From Pseudomonas plecoglossicida NBRC 103162 = DSM 15088 (GTDB taxonomy: Bacteria; Pseudomonadota; Gammaproteobacteria; Pseudomonadales; Pseudomonadaceae), in the NCBI RefSeq assembly GCF_000730665.1, contig NZ_BBIV01000005.1, positions 62,001 through 126,000 of the forward strand: a stretch of 64,000 nt of DNA, given 5' to 3'. The notes under the pieces are model-generated. The model worked only from the letters and a program-made list of their open reading frames with translations. It did no database searches and had not been told where the DNA came from. Below are positions 1 to 11,200 of this stretch, piece by piece. The translations under genes and the position numbers were made by a program. Position 1 is the stretch's first letter. Each line of letters starts with the position of its first letter.

Positions 1-419
1 CCTTCCTCGGCACCGATCAGGATATCGGCCAACTGGCCATAGGCAGCGGCCCAGGCAGCGATGACTTCCGGGGTGGCGATTTCCTTGCCAAGCACTTCCT
101 CGATGGCGCGCAGCAGGCAGCTACCGACGATCGGGTAGTGCTCCGGGAGGATCTGCAAGGCCACATGCTTGTTGATGATCTGGCCGACCAGGCCGCCCAA
201 CTGCTCCAGTTGGTCGATGTGCCGGGCATACATCAGCACACCGTTGGCCAAGGCGCGCGGTTGGTCGCCGCTGGCCTGGTGGGCCTGGTTGAACAGGGGA
301 CGAACCTCCGGGTACTCGCTGAGCATCATCTTGTAGAAATGGGTGGTCAGCGCTTCGCCGCCGGTTTCCAGCAGGGGCACGGTAGCTTTGATGATTGCAC
401 GTTGTTCGGCATTGAGCAT
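1..419 (-). CDS. hmp: Flavohaemoprotein (NO dioxygenase), 5' part only
   Basis: Reading the minus strand from the ATG at 419-417 gives 139 in-frame residues that run off the window edge. They form a globin domain starting MLNAEQRAIIKATVPLLETG, with a proximal-histidine region near NKHVALQILPEHYPIV. This is the N-terminal haem domain of Hmp/Fhp, which converts nitric oxide to nitrate using NAD(P)H; the FAD/NAD reductase half lies outside. The gene is divergent from norR, the usual activator of NO-detoxifying genes in pseudomonads, with paired NorR-type sites between them. Start choice rests on the family N-terminus and on an upstream GGAG (minus strand). The missing stop is a window artefact, not a defect. 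Confidence 0.93.
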   Translation of the reverse strand, partial: MLNAEQRAIIKATVPLLETGGEALTTHFYKMMLSEYPEVRPLFNQAHQASGDQPRALANGVLMYARHIDQLEQLGGLVGQIINKHVALQILPEHYPIVGSCLLRAIEEVLGKEIATPEVIAAWAAAYGQLADILIGAEE

Positions 420-466
420 TGCAACGACTCCTGAGCCTGAGGCTTGAATGGTTTGCTTCAGGTGCT

Positions 467-482
467 TCAGCAATCGTGCCAA
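467..482 (-). promoter_or_regulatory. Sigma-54-like promoter element for hmp (imperfect)
   Basis: The minus strand reads TTGGCACGATTGCTGA. The TTGGCACG half matches the -24 element of sigma-54 promoters. The TTGCT that looks like the -12 element lies about three bases too close (GG-N7-GC instead of GG-N10-GC), and the correctly spaced position reads GA. It lies about 48 bases upstream of the hmp start and downstream of the NorR-type sites, as expected for NorR-driven hmp. Position supports it; the -12 element is weak. Confidence 0.4.
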
Positions 483-522
483 CTTTTTCGGCCCGTAAAA
501 TCAGGGGTTTGACGGGGATCAT

Positions 523-559
523 GTCAAAACGACCAACGCCGGCGTATAGTCATATCGAC
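523..559. promoter_or_regulatory. Two tandem NorR-type operator sites (GT-N7-AC)
   Basis: GTCAAAACGAC at 523-533 and GTCATATCGAC at 549-559 both fit the GT-N7-AC core known for NorR enhancers. Their centres are 26 bases apart. They lie between the divergent hmp and norR starts, upstream of the sigma-54-like element of hmp. In E. coli three such sites support NorR oligomerisation; I see only two here. The second site is immediately upstream of the norR ribosome-binding site, so autoregulation is plausible. Confidence 0.6.
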
Positions 560-573
560 CAACAGGAGTCTTT

Positions 574-2124
574 ATGACCGCAAAGCCCTTGCTCACCGCC
601 CTGCTCCCCCTGGTCAGCGACCTGTCCTGCGACCTGCCCGATCAGGAGCGCTACCGGCGTCTGCTCCAGGCCATGCGCGGCCTGCTGCCTTGCGACGCTG
701 CCGCGCTGCTGCGCCTGGACGGCGAATGGCTGGTGCCCCTGGCCGTCGATGGCCTGTCTGCCGACACCCTGGGCCGGCGCTTCAAGGTCAGCGAGCACCC
801 CCGCTTCCAGATTCTCCTCAGCCGCGCCGAACCGACCCGTTTCGCCAGCGACTCCGACCTGCCCGACCCTTACGACGGCCTGGTCAACGCCCACGACGCT
901 GCCCTTGAAGTGCATGACTGCATGGGTTGCCCGTTGATGGTCGATGAACGCCCCTGGGGCCTGGTGACCCTCGACGCCCTCACCCCCGGCCAGTTCCAGA
1001 GCCTGGAGCTGGACGCCCTGCAAGCCTTCGCCAGCCTGGCGGCCGCCACCGTGACCGTGGCCGAGCGCATCGAACACCTGGCCCTGCGCGCCGAGGACGA
1101 ACACTACCGCGCCGAGATCTATCGCCAGGCCAGCGGCCAGGACCGGGAGCTGATCGGCCAGAGCAAGGCACACAAACAACTGGTGGAAGAAATCCGCCTG
1201 GTCGGCGGCAGCGACCTGACCGTGCTGATCACCGGCGAAACCGGCGTGGGCAAGGAACTGGTCGCCCAAGCCCTGCATCAGGCCAGCAGCCGCGCCGACA
1301 AGCCGCTGATCAGCCTCAACTGCGCCGCCTTGCCCGACACCCTGGTGGAGAGCGAATTGTTCGGCCATGTGCGCGGCGCCTTCACCGGCGCCCACGGCGA
1401 ACGCCGGGGCAAGTTCGAGCTGGCCAACGGCGGCACGCTGTTTCTCGATGAAGTCGGAGAACTGCCGCTGACCGTGCAGGCCAAGCTGCTGCGGGTGCTG
1501 CAGAGCGGGCAGCTGCAGCGCCTGGGCTCGGACCGCGAGCACCGGGTCGACGTGCGCCTGATCGCCGCCACCAACCGCGACCTGGCCGCCGAAGTGCGCA
1601 ACGGCAACTACCGCGCCGACTTCTACCACCGCTTGAGCGTCTACCCGCTGCAGGTGCCGCCGCTTCGCGAACGTGGGCGCGATGTGCTGCTATTGGCCGG
1701 TTACTTCCTCGAACAGAACCGATCGCGCCTGGGCCTCAACAGCCTGCGCCTGAGCAGCGAAGCTCAGGCCGCACTGCTGGCCTACGACTGGCCCGGCAAT
1801 GTGCGCGAACTGGAACACCTGATCGGCCGTTCGGCGCTCAAAGCCATGGGCCAGCATCCACAGCGGCCACGCATCCTCACCCTGGAGGCCAGCGACCTTG
1901 ACGTACGCGCCGTCTCCGCCACGCCTGCGCAACCCGCCCCAGCCCCGGCCCCGGCAACTTCACTGCCTGACGGCCGCCTGCGCGAAGCGCTCGACAGCTA
2001 CCAGCGCCAGCTCATCGACGCCTGCCTGCAACGCCATCAGGACAATTGGGCTGCAGCCGCCCGCGAGCTGGGCCTGGACCGCGCCAACCTCAGCCGCCTG
2101 GCCAGGCGCTTAGGCCTGCGCTAG
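574..2124 (+). CDS. norR: NO-responsive sigma-54 activator NorR
   Basis: 516 residues with the full NorR architecture. An N-terminal GAF domain (about 1-170) contains Cys116 in HDCMGCP; in this family the GAF domain carries a mononuclear iron that binds NO. The central AAA+ sigma-54 domain has Walker A GETGVGKE (221-228), the sigma-54-contacting GAFTGA loop (268-273) and Walker B LFLDE (289-293). A C-terminal Fis-type helix-turn-helix ends [13 protein letters not shown]. An AGGAG ribosome-binding site at 563-567 supports the ATG at 574. It is divergent from hmp, its likely target. Cytoplasmic; on NO binding it should activate hmp transcription. Confidence 0.95.
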   Translation: MTAKPLLTALLPLVSDLSCDLPDQERYRRLLQAMRGLLPCDAAALLRLDGEWLVPLAVDGLSADTLGRRFKVSEHPRFQILLSRAEPTRFASDSDLPDPYDGLVNAHDAALEVHDCMGCPLMVDERPWGLVTLDALTPGQFQSLELDALQAFASLAAATVTVAERIEHLALRAEDEHYRAEIYRQASGQDRELIGQSKAHKQLVEEIRLVGGSDLTVLITGETGVGKELVAQALHQASSRADKPLISLNCAALPDTLVESELFGHVRGAFTGAHGERRGKFELANGGTLFLDEVGELPLTVQAKLLRVLQSGQLQRLGSDREHRVDVRLIAATNRDLAAEVRNGNYRADFYHRLSVYPLQVPPLRERGRDVLLLAGYFLEQNRSRLGLNSLRLSSEAQAALLAYDWPGNVRELEHLIGRSALKAMGQHPQRPRILTLEASDLDVRAVSATPAQPAPAPAPATSLPDGRLREALDSYQRQLIDACLQRHQDNWAAAARELGLDRANLSRLARRLGLR

Positions 2125-2293
2125 ACGTGTTTCTACCAAAGGATTAACCCAGAAAGCCTCTGGTTGCTTCCTGCTGGACTGCTATATCTCCCATAGCACC
2201 GGTCACAGGCCGCTACACGGCCAAGCTGCGCCTGACAGGCGAGCTCGCAAGGCAGGTCCGCCTGCGCGTACCGCACACCAGCAGGGAGCATCC

Positions 2294-5200
2294 ATGGACA
2301 ACATCGTCGTCGCCGACAAGCAATCCGCCGTCGCCACCCAGAATGCCTGGGGTGATATCGCGCTCAAAAGCCCAGGTGTCGTGCAGATGCCAGTTGCCCC
2401 TGATCAGGTGGCCACCGTCACCCGCCGTGGCCAGGACCTGATCGTCACCCTCAAATCCGGGGAAAAGGTCACCGTCGGCAACTTCTTCGCCGTGGACCAG
2501 GCCGGCGTCGGTAGCGACATGGTGTTCGTCGGCGAAGACGGTACCTTATGGCACGCCAACTATGACGCCGCGGCCTTCACCGGATTCACCTTCGACGAAG
2601 TGGCCTCGCTCGATGAACTGGTGGCCGGCATCGGCGTGGCCGGCAGTGCCACCCCGACCTGGGCCATCGCCGCCCTGAGCCTGCTTGGCGTCGGTGGCGC
2701 GGCTGCGGCCGCGGACCACAGCAGCGGTGGCGGCAGCAGTGGCGGCTCCGCACCTGGTGACACCACGCCCCCGGCCAGCGCCATCGATCTGTTGGTATCG
2801 CCCGATGGCCTGCACGTGACCGGCCGTGGCGAAGCGGGTACCACGGTCACGGTACGCGATGCCGCCGGCAATGTGATCGGCACCGGCACGGTAGGGGCCG
2901 ACGGTACTTTCGATGTCTCGCTGAACTCGCCACAGACCAACGGCGAAAAACTGGGTGTCACCCTGACCGATCCTGCCGGAAACAGCTCCGATCCCGCGTC
3001 GGTGACAGCCCCCGACGGTGGCGTGGGCAATCCGCCCGACACCACTGCACCCGATGCGCCGACCAACCTTGTGATCGACCAGGCCGGCAAGCGACTCAGT
3101 GGCCGCGGCGAAGCCGGCACAACGGTGCAAGTGCGCGATGCCGATGGCAATGTCCTGGCAACCGGCACCGTCGGCGCGGACGGCACCTTCCATCTGACGC
3201 TCCAGCCGGCGCTTGTCGACGGCAGCACCGTGCAAGTGCTGCTTACCGATGCCGCCGGCAATGTTTCCGCACCCGGCGCGGTGACCTCGGCCGACCTGCT
3301 GCCTCCCGCCCAACCCAGCGGCCTGACCATCAGCGCCGACGGCAGTGTGCTGACCGGCCGCGCCGAGCCGGGCAGCACCGTGAAAGTACTCGCCGCCGAC
3401 GGCACGACCGTGCTCGGCAGCGCCGTGGCGGGCGCCAACGGTGCGTTCAGCATCAGCCTCGTGCCGCCACAGGTCGACGGCGAGCAGTTGCACGTGACTG
3501 CCACCGACCACGCCGGCAACACCTCGACCGCCGGCAGTGTCACCGCGCCGGATATCGACACTGGCGGTGGTGACACCACAGCACCAGCACCGGCCAGCAA
3601 CCTGGTGATCAGCGCCGATGGGCGCACCCTCACTGGCAGCGCCGAAGCCGGCGCCCGCGTAGAGGTGCGTGATGCCAACGGCACCCTGATCGGCAGCACC
3701 ATCGCCGGGCCGGATGGCACCTTCAGCCTCTCCCTCGACCCGATCCAGGCCAATGGCGAAACCCTGGCCATCCGCGTGATCGATGCCGCGGGCAACAGTT
3801 CTGCAGCGGTGGACTTCACCGCGCCCGACAGCACCCCGCCGCAGGCCGTCGGCAGCCCTGGCATCGATGCCAGCGGCACGACCGTTACCGGCACCGGCGA
3901 GCCGGGCGCCACCGTCACCGTGCGCGGCGCTGATGGCAGCGTACTGGGCAGCGCGGTGGTGGCGAGCAACGGCACCTTCGAAATCACCCTCGGTACGGCA
4001 CAGACCAACGGCCAGGCACTGACCGTCGAACAACGCGACCCGACCGGCAACGTTTCGGCAGCGGTCGACCTGTCTGCACCGGACAGCCAGGCACCTGCCA
4101 TCCCAGGCGGCCTGAGCTTGTCCGCCAATGGCGGCGTCCTGTCGGGCACCGGCGAGCCTGGCGCCCAGGTGCGAGTGACCGGGGCCGGCGGCGCGGTGCT
4201 CGGCACTGCCGTGGTGGCGGCCGATGGCAGCTTCCACGTCACCCTCGACCCGCCACAACTCAATGGCCAGACCCTGTCCATCACCCAGGCAGACGCTGCT
4301 GGCAATACCTCCACGGCCGGCACCGTGACCGCTACCGACCTGCAAGGGCCGCAAGCCGCCCAAGGCCTCGAACTGACCGCAGGCGGCACGAAGCTCGATG
4401 GCCAGGGTGAAGCCGGCAGCACCGTGCTGGTGCGCAACGCGGCCGGGCAGTTGCTGGGCAGTGCCACGGTGAATGAAGACGGTACGTTCAGCGTCACCCT
4501 CAACCCGGCCCAGGCCAACGGTGAGGTGCTGTCGATAGTACTGGTGGACCCAGCGGGCAATGCTTCGCCATCGGCCAGCTTCACGGCCGACGACAGCAGC
4601 GCGCCGGCCACCCCGACCGGCTTGCAGGTCAGCGCCGATGGCAGCGTGCTCAGCGGCACGGGTGAAGCCGGCGCATCGGTGCAGGTGCGCAACGCCAACG
4701 GCGACCTGTTGGGCACCCTGGTGATCCCGGCGAACGGCAACTTCAGCGTGCCGCTGGTGCCTGCGCAACTCGATGGCCAGACGCTCCAGGTGACCTTGAC
4801 CGACCCGGCCGGCAATGCCTCCACCGCAGGCCAGGCCACCGCACCCGATCTCACCCCGCCGGTGCTGCCGACCGATGTCGGCGTGAGCGCGGACGGCACC
4901 ACGGTCACCGGCACTGCACCAGGCGCCAGTTCGGTGACGGTCACCGACCCCGACGGCAACGTGATCACCGTCCCCGTGAATGCCGATGGCAGTTTCAGCG
5001 TGTCACTGGACACGCCTCTGACCAATGGCGAAGCCGTGACCGTGGTGGTCACCGATGGTGCGGGCAACGACTCGGCCACGACCACCATCAGCGCACCGGA
5101 TAACACGCCGCCCGCCGCCGCCACGGACCTTGCCGTCAGCCCCGATGGCGCAACCGTCGGCGGCACCGCCGAACCCGGCAGCACGGTCACCGTGCGTGAC

Positions 5201-8200
5201 GGCAGCACGGTACTGGGCACGGCCACGGCAGCTCCCGACGGCAGCTTCGTGATCACGGTCGCGCCACCGCTGGCCAGCGGCGACCTCGTCCAGGTCGTGG
5301 TCAGCGATGGCGCTGGCAATGCAACCCCCACCCCCCTCAATGGCCCCGACGGCACAGAAGTGGCCACCCCCAGCGGCCTGCTGATCAGCGCCGACGGGTT
5401 CCTGCTCACCGGGGAAGGCACCGTGGGTTCGCTGATCACCGTGACCTCCGGCGGCACCACCCTGGGTACCGCCACGGTCGGTAGCGATGGCACGTTCCGG
5501 GTGTTCTTCAGCAACGCCCAGCTCAATGCACAGACCCTGCAAGTCACCGCCCGCGCCTCGCTGGATGGCCAGCCTTCGGTGCCGGCAACCATCGTCGCGG
5601 CGGACAGGACCGCACCAGATGCACCCGACCAGCTCACCCTCGACCGCAGCGGCAGCACCCTCACCGGCCACGGCGAAGTGGGCGCTACCGTACGCGTGGT
5701 GGATGCCCAGGGTACCCTGCTGGGCACCGCGACCGTAGGCAGCAACGGGTTGTTCAGCATCAACCTGACACCGCCACAGGCAAACGCCCAGAACCTGACC
5801 ATCACCCAGGCCGACGCCGCCGGCAACACTTCGCTCGCCGCCACCCTGCAAGCACCCGACCTGCAGGCGCCAGACGCCGCCACCGGGCTGAGCCTGAACA
5901 GCGCCGCCACCGTGGTCAGCGGCCAGGGCGAAGCAGGTGCGATCGTCACCGTGCGCGACGCCAGTGGCGCAATCCTGGCGACCGGCACGGTCAACCAGAG
6001 CGGCCAGTTCCAGATCACCCTGCCCAATGCGCAAACCACGGGCAGTGCCCTGCAGGTCTCCCTCACCGATGCCGCCGGCAACGTGTCGGCGCCATCGAGC
6101 CTGGCGACGCCCGACCGCACTGCACCGGCAGCAGTCAGCGATACGCTGCTCAGCGCCGATGGCCGGCAGTTGTCCGGCAGCGGCGAAGTGGGCGCCACCG
6201 TGCAGGTACGCAACGCCGCCGGCAGCGTGGTCGGCAGCGCCACCGTCGGTGCCGATGGCCGCTTCACGGTGACCTTCGATACCCCCCAGGCCAACGGCCA
6301 GGCGATCGGCGTGAGCCAGGTGGATGCCGCGGGCAACACCTCGCCCGCCATCACCTTGAGCACCCCGGACCTGACGCCACCGGCAGCGCTTAGCAACGTG
6401 GTGCTCAACAACAATGGTCTGACCCTGACCGGTCTCGGTGAAGCCGGTGCCAGCGTGACCGTGCGCGGGCCCGACGGCACCATCATCGGCAGCGGCCTGG
6501 TGGCTGCCAACGGCAGTTTCACCCTCACCCTCACCAGTGCCCAGCTCAATGCCCAGCACTTGAGCGTGACCCAGACCGATGCGGGCAACAACACCTCGGC
6601 CGCCGTCGCCGTCATCGCGCCGGACTTCACTCCGCCGGCAGCGCCCAGCGCGTTGGCCCTGGCCGGCAGCGGACTGCAGCTGAGCGGCATCGCCGAAGCG
6701 GGCAGCACGGTAAGCGTGCGCGATGCGGCGGGCAACCTGCTGGGCACTGCCGTGGCCAACAGCAACGGCACCTTCCAGGTCACCCTCGACAGTGCCCAGA
6801 CCAACGGCCAGACCTTGCAGGTCAGCGCCACCGATGCCGCCGGGAACCTGTCGCCCAGCACCCCGTACACCGCTGCCGACACCACCCCGCCCGCCGCGGT
6901 CGCCAACCTGGCCGTCTCGGCCGATGGCGCCACCTTGACCGGTACCGGTGAAGCGGGCGCCACGGTCACCGTGCGCGCCCCCGATGGCACGTCCCTTGGT
7001 ACGGCAACGGTCGGCAGCGATGGTCGCTTCAGCGTCAGCCTCGCCCCGGCGGCGTCTGCCGGTGAAAGCCTCAGCGTGACCCAGGCCGATGCCGCCCAGA
7101 ACGCATCGCCCGCGCAGTCCGTCACCGCGCCGGGCAACCTGGCGCCAGAGACGCCCGATAACCTGCTGCTGTCGGCCGATGGCCTGGTGGTCACCGGCAG
7201 CGCCACACCGGGCAGCACGGTGAACGTCTACGGCCCCGGGGGCACCCTGCTGGGTACTGCAGCGGTCGGCAACGACGGCACCTTCAGCGTCACCCTCGGC
7301 AGCGCCCAGGCCAACGGCGAAGTGCTGCAGGTCAGTGCCGTGGGCACCGATGGCAGTGCTTCACTGCCAGCCACCCTGCAGGCACCGGACAGCACCGCAC
7401 CGCAACCGCTGACCGACCTGGTACTGGCAAGCGATGGCCTGACCCTCAGCGGGCGAGGCGAGCCGGGCGCCACGGTCAGCGTGATCGGTGAAGGCGGGAT
7501 CGACCTCGGCACCGGCGTGGTCGACGCCAGCGGCCATTTCAGCATTGCCCTGAGCGCCGCGCAGATCAACGGCGAGCAGCTCGGCGCCAGCCAGACGGAC
7601 GCCGCTGGCAACGAGTCGAACAGCGTCACCCTCACCGCGCCTGACCGCGTGGCCCCCGATGCTGCCGCCAACCTCGCCTTCAGCGCAGGCGGCAGCCTGC
7701 TCGACGGCACCGGCGAGGCCGGCAGCACGGTGAAAGTGCTGGCCGCCGATGGCAGCGTGCTGGGCACCGCCGTGGTCCGCGCCGATGGCACCTTCCAGGT
7801 CAGCCTCGGTGCGCCTCAGGCCAACGGCCAGCAGGTGCAGGTGGTGTTGACCGACGCCGCCGGCAACCAGTCGAACCCAAGCCCGATCACGGCGGCCGAT
7901 ACCACGCCCCCCGCCGCGCCTGCCGAACTGGCGATCTCCAGCGACGGTATTACCCTCACCGGCCGTGGCGAAGCCGGTGCGTTGATCAGCGTGCTCAACC
8001 CGGCGGGTGTCGAGATCGGCACCGCGCGAGTCGATGCCAGCGGCCATTTCACCGTCACCCTCGCCCCGGCACTGGGCAACGCCGAGCTGCTGAGCATCAC
8101 CCAGGCCGACGCCGCCGGTAACGTGTCGGCCGTCGCCACCTTGCAAACCCCTGACTTCACCCCGCCTGCCGCGCTCACCGATGTCGCGATCAACGCCGAC

Positions 8201-11200
8201 GGCAGTGTGGTCACCGGGCGCGGCGAAGCAGGCGCGACCGTGACCGTGACCAACGCCGCGGGCGTAATCCTGGGCACCACCCTGGTGCTCGCCGATGGCA
8301 GCTTCAGCGTCCCGCTGACGCCGGCGCAGATCAACCAGCAGGTGCTGTCGGTGCAGCAGGCCGACCCACCCGGCAACATCAGCGCTCCGGTCACGGTCGA
8401 TGCACCGGACCTGACGCCGCCGGCGGCGGCTGCCGGGCTGCACCTGAGCGCCAGCGGCGATCAACTCAGCGGCACCGGCGAAGCCGGCACCACCGTACGC
8501 GTGTATGTCGGCACCCTGGAGATTGGCACCGCCACGGTCGCCGCCAACGGCACCTTCGTGGTCAACCTCAATGCGCCGCAACTCGATGGCCAGTTGCTGC
8601 AAGTGGTCCTGACGGACCGCAGCGGCAACGTATCGCCGATCAGCACCCTCACGGCGGTCGACATCACACCACCAGGCGCCGTGCTTGCCGATCTCAACGA
8701 CAGCGGCACGCAATTGCGCGGAACCGGGGATGCGGGCACCCGCGTCACGGTGATGAACGACCGGGGCGACATGCTCGGCCAGGGGGTGGTCGATGCCGAC
8801 GGCACCTTCGTGCTCAACCTCAACCCGCCACAGATCAACGGCCAGGTCCTGACCATCATTGCCCAGGACGCCACGGGCAATCCCTCTGCGCCCCTGCAAG
8901 TGACCGCACCGGACCTGACCCCGCCCGCGCAACCCGGCGACCTGACCCTGGGTGGTGGCGGCACGCTGCTCAGCGGTACCGGTGAAGCCGGCAGCACCAT
9001 CACCGTGCGTGGCCCGAACAATACGCTGATCGGCACGGTCGTCGTGCCTGAAAACGGTGAGTTCACTGTCACGCTTGCACCGGCACAGAACAATGGCCAA
9101 CTGCTCACGGTGGTGGCCTCCGACGAGGCCGGCAACACCTCGCCGCCCGCGAGCTACCAGGCAGCGGACACCGCCGCGCCGGCACTCGTCACCAACCTGA
9201 ACATCAACACCGCCTACGACGTGCTGAGCGGACGTGGCGAGGCCGGTGCGACGGTGACCGTCAAACTCAACGACGTGGTGATCGGCACCGGCATCGTCGC
9301 CGCCAACGGCACCTTCCAGGTCGACCTCAGCCCTGCCCCTGGCTCGGCCGCGCAGCTGATCGTCACCCAGACCGACCTGGCAGGCAACACCTCGGCTGAA
9401 GCCGACTACATCACCCCCCTGATCCCGACGCCTGAGCCGCCCACCAGTGCGCTGCTGGCCGCCGACGGCCTGACCTTGACCGGTACTGCGGCCGCGGGTG
9501 CGTCGATCCGCGTCTACGATGCGGCAGGCACATTGATCGGCAACGGCGCGGCCAACCTCAACGGCACCTTCACCCTCACGCTGAACAGCCCGCAGCTCAA
9601 CGGCCAGACCTTGTCGGTGACCACCTCGACCCTGCTCGGTGGCGAATCGCTGCCTTTGATCGTCCAGGCCGCCGACATCACCCCGCCGGACAACCCGGTC
9701 ATCACTGCCTTGTCGGCCAATGGCCTGGTCCTGACCGGCACCGGTGAAGCAGGCGCCACGGTCACGGTGCGCGACGCCAGCGGCAGCGTGCTCGGCAGTG
9801 GTGTGGTGAATGCAGGAGGCGCGTTCAGCATCAACCTGGCCAGCGCCCAGCTCAACGGCCAGGTGCTCGGCGTGAGCCAGGCCGATGCCGCACAGAATGT
9901 CTCTGGCAGCACCCGCTACACCGCGCCGGACCTGCAGGCGCCTGTGCCACCGAGCAACCTTGGGCTCAACACCGGCGGTACGGTGCTGACCGGCACCGGC
10001 GAGCCCGGCGCGACGGTCACCGTCGTGGGGCCGAACGGCCAGCTCGGCACCGCCGTGGTACAAGCCGACGGCAACTTCAGCATCACCCTCGCCAGCGCGC
10101 AGAACGACGGGCAACTGCTCACCGTGCGCCAGGCCGACGCCGCCGGCAACCTGTCTGGCAGCGCCACCCTCACCGCCCCGGACACCACACCGCCCGCCGC
10201 CCCAGTGGCAGCAATCAACGCCAACGGCACCACGGTGAGCGGTTCTGGCCAGATCGGCAGCACGGTGGTCGTGCGCAACAGCGCCGGCACCGTGCTGGGC
10301 TCCGCCACCGTCGGCAGCAACGGCCTGTTCGTGGTCAGCCTGGCCGCAGCGCAGATCGACAACCAGGCACTGAACGTCACCCTCACCGACCCGGCAGGCA
10401 ACGTCTCGACCGCCACCGCGCTGACCGCACCGGACCTCACCCCTCCGGCGGCCGCCAGCAACCTGGTGGTCAGCGCCGACGGCAGCACCCTCACCGGCAG
10501 CGGTGAGCCAGGCGCCACCGTCACCGTGCGCAGTGCCAGTGGCACCGTGCTGCAGACCGCGACCGTGCAACCCAACGGCACCTTCACCGTCACCCTGAGC
10601 CCTGCCCAGGACAACGGCCAGGTGCTGTCGGTGACCCTCACCGACCCGCGCAACAACACCTCCGGCAACGTCAACATCACCGCGCCGGACATCGACGCCA
10701 ACGCCCCGGTGATCGCCAGCGACAACCTGACCACCGCCACCGTCAACCTGGCGCCGGTGGTCGCCCACCAGACCTACAACGACAGCTTCACCACCTTGCT
10801 GTCCGGCTTCACCAAGACCTTTACCTGGACGGTCGGTGCCGGCACCACGGTGGACCCGACCCTGACCCTGACCACCAACAGCGCCTTGGCCCTGCTCAAC
10901 AGCGCCACCTTCACCCTGCAGGTGAAGAATGCGTCCGGCGCCTGGGTGACCTTGGCCACCGGCACCAGCCAGGGCCTGCTCGACCTGATCCTGCTGCCGC
11001 TGGGCCAGGGCATCCGCGTCGACATCGGCGTGCTGCAGGCCGGCGAGTACCGCCTGACCGTCGGCAGCGGCGGCATTGGCCTGATCACCAACGTCACCAC
11101 CACCCTGGACATCGATACCACCAGCCTGACCCAGTTCACCGGTATCGGTACCCCGGTAAACGGCAACGTCATCAGCGACCCGGGTGTCGATGGCAGCACC

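Noticed and set aside
550..1629. 359-codon frame antisense to norR
   Set aside because: Shadow of the norR coding strand; low-complexity Gln/Gly/Ala composition.
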